DNA of 64,000 bases from Phoronis australis. Its lineage: Eukaryota > Phoronida > Phoronidae. The notes under the pieces were generated by a model that was not told the DNA's origin, ran no database searches, and worked only from the letters and a program-made list of their open reading frames with translations. Made by a program: the position numbers and the translations under genes. Shown here in pieces: positions 12,146-24,722 of the stretch. The stretch covers positions 387,942-451,941 of the forward strand of contig NMRA01000177.1 in assembly GCA_002633005.1 (NCBI GenBank). The letters run 5' to 3'. Within the stretch, counting starts at the first letter, position 1. Every line of letters starts with the position of its first letter.

Positions 12146-12251
12146 CCCCTCCAACTTTGAGAACGACGATGATCGTCCCAAACACAGCAGCAAAGAGGAC
12201 AAGAGACGACGCAGTATGTTCGCCAAATTCGGCAGTTACAGACAGAAGAAG
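12146..12251 (+). CDS. RhoGEF exon 8, polybasic stretch before the C1 finger (residues 228-262)
   Basis: Acceptor GTCTTTTAG ending at 12145 and donor GTTAGT at 12252. It encodes PSNFENDDDRPKHSS, then KEDKRRRSMFAKFGSYRQKK, a strongly basic stretch with an RRRS250 site of the PKA consensus type (R-R-x-S). In this family the basic segment next to C1 is expected to help membrane or partner binding; that role is inferred. Confidence 0.9.
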
Positions 12252-12969
12252 GTTAGTGATACTTTGATACTGGTGCTAGACTGTTTGAAAATTTTTGGTG
12301 TCTCCAAAAATCTAACTTATCTCGTACAACCCCTGATTTGAAAATTGTGGGTTTTTTTTCATATTTCGGGTTGAAATCCCTTCTTTTGGTTTTTAAGGCA
12401 GCAAGTTGTCGCTCCTGGTTGCAGGCGATAACGCCACGGACTGAGTAATGTTCGTTGATTGTTTCAAGTGGAATATTCACCGCCACCAAATGTAATTCTT
12501 CGAGTTTGAAGTTTGCTACTGGGGATTGACCTGATTAGTCGGGGATTCAGATTCAGATTCAAATTGGTTTTGTGACGGTGCAAAACTGTTGTGGAGCTCG
12601 CTGTACATGTGCCCTCCTTCAGACGCACAGTACTGTTGAAGCTCTTCTTGATGCCCCTCTGTTAACAACAGTCTTTGTCCACCTGGTCGTATTTCTTCGT
12701 TTTCTACCCATGGCCGTCTCCATATTCAACGCACAGGTCACACATTTTCCAGTCCTGTGTTGACCTCAGGCGTATGATTGGCTGGTCCTAGTTTGAAGTC
12801 TGTCCATACGGTAGCAATTGAGTCGAGTCAGTCACAGACTTCAAACTGGAGTAAAGCAGGAGAGCAAGAGCTGTACACTGGGTATATTCATAACCAACAT
12901 CATTTTCATTATGATCTTTACGCTTGGTGTTCTTGTTGTTGTTAATGCGTTGTTGCTTGACATCCACAG

Positions 12970-13093
12970 AAAGATAAAGAGCACAGTAAGCTTCGCTCCA
13001 ACCACAGTTATGTGTCCGTGTCGTTCAGCAATTCGAGGCTCTGTGACGCCTGCGGCAAGTCAATGGCCAACAAGCACGCCCTCCAGTGTGAAA
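12970..13093 (+). CDS. RhoGEF exon 9, C1 zinc finger first part (residues 263-303)
   Basis: Acceptor ACATCCACAG ending at 12969, donor GTAAGT at 13094. It contains H274, then C287-x2-C290 and C302 in the order of a C1 domain, with the segment SYVSVSFSNSRLCDACGKSM typical of the AKAP13/ARHGEF2 type. These C1 domains generally lack the features for phorbol ester binding and act in targeting. The finger is split from exon 10 within the codon for Asn304. Confidence 0.96.
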
Positions 13094-15290
13094 GTAAGTA
13101 ACTACCTCGTGCAATCCAAGAGAAATATTGACATCTGCAGCTGTATTAAATGACCAAGCGACACTCAGCCGCAGTATGTAGGGCTAGATTATTGTGAGTG
13201 TGGCGAGATGACACTAATTTTGGCGAGATATTGCCAGACATTATAAGCAAAGTTAGCGATCATACTAGCATTTATTCTTGGGTACATGCGTTTCGCAGCA
13301 GGCCCCTGGGACCCACAAAGCATTTACAGTTGATCATAGGCGCATGTGACTCCTGCTGCCATCTGGTGGTGTATAGAACTGCTTCACCGTGAGTGTGGTA
13401 GGATTACATTTTTGCTTTTGTTGGAATAAATTTTGAGAGGGCATCCTCCTCGATCAATGTCCGCTTTTCAGCCGGACTCTTTTATAAATTTACATAATCA
13501 CACAATCGTAAAATTTACAATGATCGAAAAAACAATGAAAGAATATTTTCAATAAATATGCGATGAAGAATTTACGTGGATTGTAAAAAGTCGGTAGGTA
13601 GGATAAGTATATACTCCTACATTATACAGAATGTTACTCAATTGACTTCATTCAAAACATTTTACATCACAGTGTAGTTACTCAATTTCCAGCCAGGAGG
13701 CAGCATTTGTCATTAGCCCTCGTGACCAATAGAATCTTCCAGTTTCCCAATGCCACTGTTTTTCATTTTCTCATAGAAATTTCAACTTATGTAAATGTGC
13801 TGTATTATACAACTCCCGAGCCACTGGTAAAGCGCTTTATTTAGATCTCTCTGGAGTCTCTCAGATGTCTGCTGGTGCAGGTGTTAATAGTGTTGGCCTC
13901 TTAATCCTGAAGTATCCCTGTGGTTTTTGAGGACTTAATTTTTCCCGATTTACATCATGTAGTCCCCATTGTTGATATAGCTCTGCTTGCTATCACTTTT
14001 TATACTAATGTACTGAGTGGTAGGAATGCGTCATACCGTACATTTGGATTAGAGTCTTGCATCATAAATGCCTGATGGTATTACGCGCTTCTTATCTCAA
14101 TACCTGACATGGTTGCTGTAATGTAGCAGGAAGTAAAGATTAAATCTGTTTCAACAAACACTTATTGCTTAATCCCACAGTGAACTATGTTGACTTGCGT
14201 TTTATATTATATATTTTCTGATAACGAGCTGCCCATGCAATAGTTTAATTTTGCGCTCACAGTTAAATATAAGTTTGGCTTTCTATTAGGGTCTTATGCG
14301 AAGAAATCAAAACCCCTTGTAAGCAAAATGAAATAAACAACCAATCTTTTTTGACAGTAAAGTTCAGAGTCCGTGTGTATAATGAATGTACACATGAACA
14401 GTCAAATGGTTCTCTTTGGTGTAGCTTAAAACTAATTATATAATACTTGTATTGTAGCCACTTCCCATCATTGTTTTACATTAAGTTTTAGGTCTGCTCA
14501 TCACTTGCTGATTTACTGTTGACGATGGTGGCCATTTTGTTTCTCTGAACTGAGCAGACAGCATCACTATTATGGTGCACACTTTGCCTAGTTCGGGAGG
14601 TTTTGTCTGCAGCGCTGCTGTCATTTTCAGATGCATTGTGGGATGTAGGCTCGTAAACATCTAGTGACATAGATAACTCGCTGACAAGCAAAAATGCGTG
14701 TCTTTTGGGTGTACACAAGTGAAAACACGGAGGCCATTGCAACATGATTTTTGGCGCCATTATGACTAAAATAAACAAAGTAAAAGTAAGCCTCAAAATG
14801 CTTGAGATAAATGTGCAGATCAACAAATCTTTTGCTTATTTCGAAGCACGTGCCATCTAATCCTTGTCTAAAACGCAAATTTTATAATGTCTGGTTACAT
14901 ATTGCACAGTCACCTGTGATGTTACAAGCCGAAAGCAGCCCCAAATGGGTTTGAGAAATGACAGCAGTGCTGCCAGTTGAGGAAAATTTCCTGTAGATGA
15001 AAGCCCTGAATTGTTTGTGATGTTCTGCCACCAGGGGCTGCTACTATGACATCACTTCATTGTCATGCTATTGTTCCTTCCATTATAATACGAAGACCCG
15101 TCACTGTGTGTCACCGGTTTATCATGTCCAGGTTCAGTTTGCTCTGGCCTCAGATTCTATTCTCAAAGTTCATAGTGCAAGGTTGGCAGAGACACCTGAT
15201 CATTTCCAGTGAGTTACTATGGCCCGTGATAGATGCTGTACCATAAATGCTATTCAATTAAGCACACAATGTGGCATACAGCTGGAATTT

Positions 15291-15402
15291 TGTTTTGTCT
15301 AATTTCTCAAAAAATCCTCTAGAATTTTGTTTTGTCTAATTTCTAAAAAAATCCTCTAGAATTTTGTTTTGTCTAATTTCTCAAAAAATCCTCTAGAAAT
15401 TT
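15291..15402 (+). repeat. Tandem repeat, ~38-bp unit x 3
   Basis: Three near-perfect copies of a unit made of GAATTTTGTTTTGTCTAATT, a run of A, then TCCTCTA. The third copy continues into divergent sequence. Confidence 0.85.
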
Positions 15403-15790
15403 CCAAATTCGTCAATAGTGTGGTTTGCAGTATACTGCTTTTGTGAAGCAAAGAATAAATTTTAGCATTTTAACAACGTAACAAGCCTCTGAAGTGTGAA
15501 AAATTTGGGGTTTCTGTGGTTAAAATTGCATGAAATTGGAGAATACCTGTGTTCAAAGATTCATTCTGTAAGGCTGTAGGAATTCAAGCATCTCTCCTTA
15601 CATAGTTGTGATACAAGAAGTTTGTGACAGTCTTCTAGAGTCGGATGTGGGGCTTGTAGTCATGGGTCATGCGTCTCGCCTTGTAAGGTGCCACATGACT
15701 CCCAATCATGCGTCTGTCATGTGGATCTTCTGCTGTTGCAAGATGAAGTAGTTGGCTTTATTACCAGTGTTATGAGTGTTTTCACAACAA

Positions 15791-15850
15791 GTTGGGAGCT
15801 TCCGAAGCAAGTAATTTCTGTTAGGAGCTTCCGAAGCAAGTAATTTTCGT
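15791..15850 (+). repeat. Tandem duplication, ~30 bp x 2
   Basis: The unit GGGAGCTTCCGAAGCAAGTA with flanking TTT is present twice with minor changes (first near 15791, second near 15821). Confidence 0.8.
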
Positions 15851-16258
15851 TGGTTCATTTTTTTCGCTTTGACATTTTTCTGGGAAGAGTGTGTCACGTC
15901 TTTAAAGCTGCTTTTCGCCTTTTTTCGGTGATTAAACTGAAAATTGAATTGGGCCTTTTGCTCTTGTAAAATCGGTCTCGTGATTTTTCGTACTGTGAGA
16001 TGAATCTGCTTGGTGTTCCAACTCAAGTCACAGGCAATGTGTACTCGACCCATTTTCAAATTTGCAAGTTTAGGGTTGATGAACCTCCAAAAATAATGGT
16101 TTCGGTGTTCTTGATAGTAACAGAAAAAGAATCGTATCACGATATTTGAGTCCCAATTTAATTTTCGTTTTTACCAGCTAAACGGGGTAAAATCCATCTG
16201 TGCACGTTGCCATGTGCGCTGCGCTTTAATTTTAACCACGATGTTTTTTCTATCGCAG

Positions 16259-16332
16259 ATTGCTCCGTCAGCGTTCACGACTCTTCCTGTAAGGACCAGG
16301 TGGCAGCATGCACCAAGTTCAAAAGTCAACGG
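16259..16332 (+). CDS. RhoGEF exon 10, C1 zinc finger second part (residues 305-328)
   Basis: Acceptor CTATCGCAG ending at 16258, donor GTAAGT at 16333. It encodes CSVSVHDSSCKDQVAAC then TKFKSQR. C305, H310, C314 and C321 complete the finger. Spacing is C-x2-C-x4-H-x3-C-x6-C; relatives usually have H-x2-C, so one residue is extra between H310 and C314. Confidence 0.94.
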
Positions 16333-17442
16333 GTAAGTACGTCATCGAACCAACTGATGAATAGCGTCATTCCGAAATAAGCTGTTCTAAGCTGAGAGGT
16401 AGTGAAATGAAGCTGTCCTTATGTCCATGCCTCTGCTATTGTCTGGCATGTTTTCAAAATCGGAAAAAATAGAAAGTCGTCAATTAATTTTTTATTAGCT
16501 TTAAGCAGCTAAAAACTAACCTTCCATCTAAAAAACCAGTTTTTGATTTAGGCTGTGTACCACTGTAAAGTGGGCTTGTTTTCTTCTCAGTTGAGAAGTT
16601 AGTGGTGTGCCTGCAAATAACTGACAGTTGTTTGAGATGGTCGTTGGTGCACAAAACGACACACAGTGACTAGCCTGCTTGCTGGGTCTGTTTACAAGCA
16701 GTAACTCTACTCTAAGTGAGGAACAAGTTGACCTCAGTTATGTACTGTAACAGTTAAGTGGTCTTAATTATAATTAAGTCTTTTTACGGAAGGTGGGTTA
16801 TAGACTCTTTAAAGGTTCTGAAGAGATCACTCTTCGTGTTTTTAGTGTATCGTACTTCATTTGAGGTCACATCTCAAGTATAGATGTCGCTAAGTTAGCG
16901 GTTTTAGTGAACAGGCGCCTTTAGTGCCTCTGCTTACTGGCAATGATTTGCTGACTTGGAAATGACAGTTTTTAATTTACTGTATAATAGCAGCAACAAC
17001 TGTGTCAAGGCTGAATGAAAATCTGACTAGTGAAAAGCATGTTGGGTGAATAGGGCAGCTTTCTCTAACGGCACTTTTGGTATTTAGGGACGAGGCTATG
17101 TATTCTGGTGGCATGTTTTTGAATCTGAATCGTGGAATTTCGTAAGTTATGGTACATTTCCAACACAGCGTTTCCTTGAATTCTTGCCCCATGTTCCTTA
17201 TCTTGCTGTTGATGTGATAATCGTGCCCTGAAACATGTGCTGTGCAAAGTAATATTACTCCTCTTCCTCTACTTTGAGTCATGTCTGTGTGCCTTAGATT
17301 CATGTTCCTCTTGACAATTCTGGTTTCAAGCCAAAGTATGAAGAGAAAATAGATAACGAGCCAAAGTGGTCGTTATCTTTTTCTGTTGCTTTCCTTTCGA
17401 GTACTGGAGAGTCAGTTTTTACTTGGGATTGAAGATACCAAG

Positions 17443-17599
17443 GGCAGATCCAGGATTTTGAGTTAGGGAGGCCAGGGCAGAGTATTAGCCAGGATTTTGC
17501 CTGTCAGACATTCTCACCCCCGAACTGCCCAATAGAACTTGGGAGAATTTTAAGGGGGGGGCCTGGCCCCTTTGGCCCCCATCTAAATCCTCCACTGGT
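17443..17599. mobile_element. Probable MITE with GGCAGATCCAGGATTT ends
   Basis: The left end GGCAGATCCAGGATTT and right end AAATCCTCCACTGG are approximate inverses about 155 bp apart, and the interior has a G-rich/C-rich hairpin (GGGGGGGCCTGGCCCC). Only this copy was noticed. Confidence 0.5.
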
Positions 17600-20149
17600 T
17601 ACTGATGAAATCCAGTTATGTGAGTGGCTTCACCCTCTAGGGCGAATGTTATGGTCAAAGTCATTTTGCCAAATCGCAGTACATTCACGTAGACCATTTA
17701 CATGTAGAGAAGCAGTCACGTTTCTGTTATTAAAAACATTTTAATTTGATACATGTTGGTAAAGATTCACGATTGGGCTAATGATTGACTGTCTCCATGC
17801 AATTTGTTTTTATCACTATGAAAAAAAACAATAGACCCCTTTGTTATGTGGTCCAGCTGTGAGTATTCTCTCATGAAAACATGCTGTTTTGTTTGAAAAG
17901 TTTGGAACACATCCCTTTTTCTCTACATGGGAAAACCCTTAGTCCAGTGGTTTGTCATAATTCTCCCTATTTGGTTTTAAGTACTCTCAATTGCCCTGTA
18001 ATAATCACATAATGGGCTCATAAACTGCTGGTCTGCATCTTGACCCAATCACTTCTCATCCTGCTGAGACTGGCACACAGCAGTCACTGTTGCAGCTTAG
18101 GTCACCACTGTTTAAATAACAGGCTGGGGGATTCCCAGCTTGACCTCTGCTGGCCGACCTCTGACCCAGTGGGAATGAGGTCGCGGCAGCTAGGAGGCAG
18201 CAGTTGACTGGTAAAAAATCCTCCATCTCAGTACAAAGGAATCCAGGCTTGGACCTTGACATCTGTGTTCTTGTGGAGTCTGTATCTCTGTTTTTCGGTT
18301 TATGGTGCGGATATTTTGTGCATCTTCTGGAGTGGACCATGACTGTGGCAGCGTGCAAAGCTTGTAAATCTTGGCCAGATTTGACTGCCTTGGTAAATTC
18401 AGTGTGTGATTTTGGCTTTATCTGCCTGAATGCTTGCTTTGTTGGCAGAACTACAGAAGGCCAGTGGCCCTGTCCTTGTTTACTTAGTGTTGAGGATGTG
18501 ATTATACTGGGTAATGAGCTGTTGAGACATAGTGGACTGATATTGTCTTGGCTATTGTTGGCTGGATTTATAGTGTCTGGTATGTGTGTGGACTGATTTA
18601 TGGGCTCGCCCTCATTGCAACTGTGAGCTTGTATTGTCTTGATTTTAAATTACCAATGATGGTTGATTACCGAGTCATGCCACTTAAACGAGTGTAGTTT
18701 TTGTTACAGATTTAACAATGTTGGAAAAAAGTTGGAAATCAAAAACTTTGGAAGATTTAGTGACTTTTTGATCTTTGTTGTTTGACTTTGGTTCAAAAAT
18801 GTGCACTTAATGTGAACGCTCAGTGTGGACGTTATTCTTTTAGGATCTTGAATAGTTTGGCCCGATAACACTTTTTTAGCTTTCCAGAAAAACTGAGTAC
18901 GTATGTGCGGGTGCGTGTGTTTGGTCACCCTCAGTTAAGTCGCGTCGAAACTATTAACACCGTAAAACTGACCAACAAGTTTGAAGCAGGATACTATATG
19001 ACGGAAAAGTGAAATTTTTTTTTCATGAAAGATAAGTACCAGGAAGTAAAAGTTATATTATTTATAAGTTCTATATCATAACTGTGATTAGGCAATGGCT
19101 TTTTTAGAAAACTGGGAATACATCACAAGGTTTTCACATTAAGCTGCAGTGCCTGGTTGAGGTTAGCTGGAGTCACTAAGCTATGAACAGTGTTGGGGGG
19201 AGGCAGTCACCACAATTTTCCCACTCCTCCCACCCACCCAGTGGCCCTCGGCCCTTCGACCAAACCATTGAGTGGCACCTGCTTGGTGCAGGGATAAGGG
19301 AATAGGAGACTAAGCTGTAACTTAGCTAATGGATTATCAGAAGCTGGTAATTTACTTGCTTAATGTTTCATCTACTCATTTACCAGCCAGGTCCAGTTTG
19401 CTTGATGTAGTTTTAGCTCAGTGTCGTATTTGTATCACATTCCATAGGGGTTGTCAGTCAGTCTATGAGCTAATGTAACACTAGTGGTTGTTGTCATCGG
19501 AATGTGCCTTATAAGAATCGTTTGTGGCATGAGGGTATTTTTACGTCACCAGTTCGTACTGGGATTAGCCTTTTTGCTGGAGGACATGACCTTAAATTGC
19601 AGTATGCAAATTTTAGAAAAAATCCTCAATGGGTTCTTTTGGAGATTGCAATGTTATACCTTTAAATATGTTACCCGTCGTCTTAGTAGGTACTGATTAC
19701 TATATGTGAACACATCATTCGATTGTTTGCTTTGGAAGCATTTTATGTGTTTGGTATTTGAAAAGGTCTGTCAGGGAAATCCCACGTTCAGTCATTTCAG
19801 TTCAAGATGACATTTGTCTTGTCTAGCAATTCTCCTCAGTTGTACGAGTTCCCATGCGTTTAGTTTCTGTGTCTGCTTTGAGGCTGTACTTGGGGCCATG
19901 TTACGAGATGTTTGTGCCCCCCCCTTTCTGGGGGAGTGGCTTATGTTCATAAATGCTATGTTATCACTGGGTATCGTTCATATGATTAGTATCCGAACAA
20001 TGCGTTCTTGGTGATGGGAATTGTGTTTATGTTTGAATGAGCTGAGTCCATAGAAGCCAAACAGGCAATGCCCAAAATTGAGGACAGATGAGGATGTTGT
20101 GTCCCACAAGGGTGACAGTGAGGTGGCATTATGGGCCAGAAAAGAAGTT

Positions 20150-20245
20150 TTCTTATATCAGCCCCAAAACGGATACGAACTGGCAACCCCCGCTGTCGCA
20201 GTCCACTGCTCTGCTGTGGTGGAGCAAGACACCACTGGATAAGTG
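20150..20245 (-). mobile_element. Possible tRNA-derived SINE fragment, reverse orientation
   Basis: On the minus strand the segment reads GGTTGCCAGTTCGTATCC, similar to a tRNA B box, preceded by a possible A-box region about 40 bp upstream. The box pair is weaker than that of the SINE at 40842, and it could be a tRNA relic or chance. Confidence 0.35.
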
Positions 20246-20247
20246 GC

Positions 20248-20313
20248 CAAGTATTTTAAGGGTACTTAGCTGGTAAAGTCCAAGTATTTTAAGGGTACTT
20301 AGCTGGTAAAGTC
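20248..20313 (+). repeat. Tandem duplication, 33 bp x 2
   Basis: CAAGTATTTTAAGGGTACTT followed by AGCTGGTAAAGTC occurs twice in direct succession, identical as far as I can read. Confidence 0.95.
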
Positions 20314-21879
20314 ATCGGCCTTGATTTCAATGAATGTCCAACTGACATCAACTAGAATTGGCAATTTATAGTACAGTAAGATCTCAAGAACACAATGGAT
20401 TTTATTGTTTTATAGCTCTGGTCCAAGGTTATAACCCCAAGAAGTCTATGATATTCAATAGCGATTCCAAAAACGAATTTTTCCATCGTAAAGCCAGTTA
20501 TGTTGATCAAATTATTGTAGCTCACAGCCCAGAACTCACATCGCAGTGACAATGTTGACGAGCATTCAAAGAATGCGGAATGTCACATGTCCCTTTATCC
20601 CTTCAAGGCAACTTTCACTGTGTACCCCGTTTGGTGTGCCAGTCTTAGTCATCCCTTCAAATAGCCATCAATGAGGAACAAGCCAAAAGTTGGTCAGCCG
20701 AAATGGGCTTGTTGTTAGCCATGACCATTCTTTAACTAGCTACCAGCTCATCCCAGTTCATCACTGTTGTTTTTAGTCTAAATATGAACTCCTTGACACT
20801 AGGCTGTATGGGAAGTATGTGCCCGCTCTGAGTTATCTGTGGCAGGCAGTTCACTTCACCTTATCTGATTGTCAATATTGCTTTGAGGTATCAGAATGCG
20901 TGGTGTTTTTTGATGTGGTTCTGTTCAAATTATATAGCCGCTGATTAGAAATTGGAGTAGCTGGCCTTTATGGCTTTGCAAAAAAGAACAACTTTGTAGT
21001 TGGCTAGGAAGTGGCGTGGGCTTAATGCGTCGCCTAGGGTTTATTGCACAGTATTTTATGCGCCGGTGAATTTCGTGTCGTAAAAGGGCAATGTTTTTTA
21101 GCGTATTTAGAATTTGGAAGGTTTAATGATGGGTGATACTCGAGTGTTGTAGTTACTGTGCTGGGTAAATCTGTTGGTCATGTCAAGGGTGCATGTAAAA
21201 TGGCTTCAAAAGGCACGCATAAGTTGGCAACCTATCCATAAGGTGCCGAAGACTGCTTTTGGAACTGGGTACCGTTAAATTGACAATTTTGAACCCTTTA
21301 TGGAACCAACAGGTGTTGACCCATCCAGTTTGTGTTCCATCCAACTTTGAACTATTTTCTTCAAGATGTGCATGAATTTCCGTTAGTCTCTGTTTAAATC
21401 CTGGAATCTTGGTAATTCTATCAAGTGTTTGGAACGGTTCCACAGTAACTTTCTCAGTTTGAGATGCATTATGGTAGAAAGGTAGAATTTTATTTTGTCA
21501 AATTTCCCATCAAAAATACATAATGTACAGCTGTCAACAAATGATGTTTGCTAAAAATTCTCCAGTATCAGCATTTGCAGCTATGTAAAAAAAATTTGAA
21601 TTTTCTAAAATGCATTTAATGAGGCTAACCTTGTCAGCGCATCATTGCTTTTTGACGAGTGCTGTAGACTTATGTCACACCACTGTCGATAATTCCATGC
21701 AATCACGTTAGATCAAGTACGGTAGTATTAATTATTCACCTATGTTGCACACACTATGGCTGACATATAAAATTCTATTTTGTCAAATTACTCCTCAAAG
21801 AATTAGGATTATCAAACATTTAGTCTATTACTAGCACGTTTCTGTACTGTGTAGAGGTCATAAAACAACTTTTGGTAAA

Positions 21880-22140
21880 TTTCCATTATTTTCAGTGAGG
21901 AAATCAACCTTTTAGAAATGGTAAAATGACAATTTTGGCGATTATTTTTGTGCGAAATACGTGCAGAATTACCAGAGAAGAATGCTTTGGGTTATTAATG
22001 CAATATGGTAAAATCTCCAATATCATACAAAAGTAATTGTTGAAATTGACCTTTTCCCAAATTTCCAAGGCTACTACAATTTTTTGTGAATGCCTAATAC
22101 TTCTCAAAACATTGTTCGATGTTAGCTATGATATACAGTG
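21880..22140. mobile_element. MITE B-like fragments
   Basis: ATGGTAAAATGACAATTTTG near 21917 and ATGGTAAAATCTCCAATATC near 22006 resemble interior and end segments of family B (compare 50603). Ends are not clear, so more than one degraded copy may overlap. Confidence 0.35.
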
Positions 22141-23690
22141 AGCATTTACATGATGAGGGATTCCTTTGGACTTGTATTTCATGTAAAAATAGAATTTCAC
22201 TTGTACATGGTATTGTGTTTAAATTGGTGACTTTGTGCCATTTCATTAGTCTGCCAGTCAGCACTGAATTAGAACTCAGTCCTCACACTTGACAGTCCAC
22301 AGTAAACCTGTCCTCCTAAAATGGCAATTCTAGCTATTTGAGATTGAAAAAAAAACATTGTCCTGATCCTGATACATGTTGTTCTGTCCATTAGTTATTG
22401 ACATAGTTCAACTGCTGGTCAAGCTTATGTCTGACCAGCCTGTCCTCTGGTCAGCGTACACTGAGCCAACTCTGTTATTGTTTAATGCCCATTTGGGCAT
22501 GTTGGACCACAGCACTTAGGCATGAGGTTTTTGTAAATAGTCCAATGCCCTTCATGGCTGTGCACAATCCACAACAAGCCCACAGACTGTGTGTCATAAT
22601 GGAACAGTGTGTTATTATAGTGTATAAGCTCCTCCCAGTCAATAAGATAAAAAGTAAAGGCTTGTGTAGGACTTTATCCACAAGTGTGTGTATTCAGCTG
22701 TATATCTAGACAACTTGTCATATTTATCCCTATAAAGGTGTATGTTTTCTGAAAGGAGCAACTGTGTTGAATGTGATTTTGTTTTCTTCCTACCAATCAG
22801 CCATTGAGTGGGTCCCTCAAGACCATATCTTTTTAGTAAAATTCAGATAAAAAAGAAAAGTACAATTTCTTAACAAAACGACAATATCAAGAACTGGACC
22901 AAATTTCATTTGATATACATGTTACAGTTTTCTAAATTCTCATCAAAGTCGTAAAAGCTGCATTTTTGAAAGCTCTTCATTTAAACGTAGAACACTTTTA
23001 AAACAATTCCTGACGGCGTTTTGGAGAACAATGCATAAAAAACATACTGTCTGAAAGTCTCGTATAAATCAAAACCGCGGTTTCTGAGATGCGATGTTCT
23101 GAAGTTGGCTTTATTTGGGCATCCTATGTATTGCATTGGACCAAGACATCCGTCGCATCCACTGTGTGAAGTGCTCTTAAACAACTTGCCCAAAAGTATG
23201 TGCCTCTGGTTAGTCAAGCATCCATACTATGCTGTAGAAAAATGCAGCTTCAGTATTTGTGGGTTGACTTCGAAGATGTGTGGTGTGGTTGGCCCGTAGT
23301 AGGGTCCAATGAGAGCAGGTCTTGTGTGGTTTTTATATGATGATTCTATAAATATTTACTGTCAAAATAAAAATTCTTTCTTCCAAAATAAAATCGTCCA
23401 TCACATCTTGGTTTTCAAGTGGTGAAGCTAATGAAGAACAGTCTTGTTTCTATTTATTTGAAAGAAGGGTACCGTTCACCAGCGTGGGGGTGTTAGTGGG
23501 GTTCTCACGTGGGTTTCCTGAATACATTGTCATTGTTCATGCTGAGCTTTTGTCTCACTGGAGCCACCCAGTCAGTTTCATGGACCTCATTATCGCGCTT
23601 CGTTTTCATTCAGTGTTCATCACAAATATGTTCGCAGAATGGCTCAGTGCGAGCAGTATGTACTATCGTGGCTTGTATAACGAGTCAAAA

Positions 23691-23950
23691 TAAGTCTTGA
23701 TGTGGAAATGGAATTTTACCTTATTGGTTACCATATACTGTGCACGAATGTGCCCATCGTCACACGACCTGTCCCTTTTTTCCCACTCCCCTCTCGGCCG
23801 GTCTCTTCACACAATGTGACTAAGTCTTGATGTGGAAATGGAATTTTACCTTATTGGTTACCATATACTGTGCACGAATGTGCCCATCGTCACACGACCT
23901 GTCCCTTTTTTCCCACTCCCCTCTCGGCCGGTCTCTTCACACAATGTGAC
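23691..23950 (+). repeat. 130-bp tandem duplication inside copy 1
   Basis: The segment beginning TAAGTCTTGATGTGGAAATG and ending CACACAATGTGAC occurs at 23691-23820 and again at 23821-23950. It includes the pyrimidine-rich tract before exon 11 but not its acceptor AG. Copy 2 of the long duplication has the unit once. Confidence 0.95.
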
Positions 23951-23965
23951 TCCTTCCTGTTGCAG

Positions 23966-24076
23966 ATGATCCAGCGACCCCTTTCATCTAGCGTAAAAGA
24001 AAAGGTCCATTCACTGCCACAGTCCCTTATGGCTAGAGATAAAGGACAGTCGCTGCCCGCACCCAAGGTCAGTCAG
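23966..24076 (+). CDS. RhoGEF exon 11, copy A (residues 329-365)
   Basis: Acceptor TCCTGTTGCAG ending at 23965, donor GTGAGT at 24077; 111 bp, phase 0 at both ends. It begins MIQRPLSSSVKEKVHSLPQ and ends KVSQ. It is the linker between C1 and DH. A second copy at 25239 differs at residue 334 (Leu here, Gln there). Confidence 0.88.
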
Positions 24077-24660
24077 GTGAGTGGACAGTCAACGGCTGCT
24101 GGGTTTGTTGAAAGGTAGTGTTGGTAGTGGTAAAGACGTGAGGACCGCGCAGTTGTGTTATGAGCCTGAACCAAAAATATTAGCCTGTCCTGCTGAAAAT
24201 TTCCTATAATTTGCACATAAGTGCAAACTCATGAGCGCCAGATTTGGCGCTCGTGTAGAATAATTTTAATGGTGGGTGTGCTCAGAAATGCGTCTTGCGT
24301 GATTCTGTTTTTTTATTTTCTTATCAACATTTGTCTGTCTCTGTGAACAGAGATTCTACTCATCAAAATAGGTTTGGGTTCGAGGCTGTCACATTTTCCC
24401 CAAAAATTGACTAGTCACGTGGCAAGCTTCAAGTAAACGTTTAAAGCTACATGCGATGTAATCGATTGATTTTCAAGTCAAGTCTTGAATAAAGTTTGGT
24501 AATGCACATCGCTGGTACTTCTTACCGAAAATGAAACATGCGTGTTGACAAGCAAGTCCTAGTGGGTGATATTTTCCTCGTAGAAGTCCAACGAAAAATT
24601 TGAATTAACAACAGTGAATCTCGCGCGTTATTTTGTCATCGCGTCGTATCCGTGTTGCAG

Positions 24661-24722
24661 AGTCTCTCACCACTCTCACCAGGGGGCAGCACAAGTATCG
24701 CATCCAGTAGTGTTCTTCCAAG
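24661..24722 (+). CDS. RhoGEF exon 12, copy A (residues 366-385)
   Basis: Acceptor CGTGTTGCAG ending at 24660, donor GTGAGT at 24723. It encodes SLSPLSPGGSTSIASSSVLP and leaves two bases that fit exon 13 but not exon 11 copy B. The copy at 25918 reads Val and Ala in place of Leu370 and Gly374. Confidence 0.87.

Larger units (their letters stand above)
13094..16258. other. Intron between the two C1 exons
   Basis: It contains a three-unit tandem repeat at about 15291-15400 and a two-unit repeat at 15791-15850. A 144-codon minus-strand open frame at 15706-16140 is Lys/Asn-rich, unrecognised and spans the two-unit repeat; it is probably chance. Confidence 0.6.
16333..23965. other. Longest intron (7.6 kb); repeats only
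   Basis: It holds a probable MITE at 17443-17599, a possible SINE at 20150-20245, a 33-bp tandem duplication at 20248-20313, and fragments of MITE B type around 21480-22140. Open frames here, including 130 codons at 18204-18596, carry no recognised domain. Confidence 0.55.

Noticed and set aside
15706-16140. 144-codon minus-strand open frame
   Set aside because: Lys/Asn-rich composition, includes a tandem repeat, no recognised domain, lies in an intron.
18204-18596. 130-codon open frame with hydrophobic segments
   Set aside because: No homology recognised and overlapped by an open frame on the other strand; typical of chance in a long intron.
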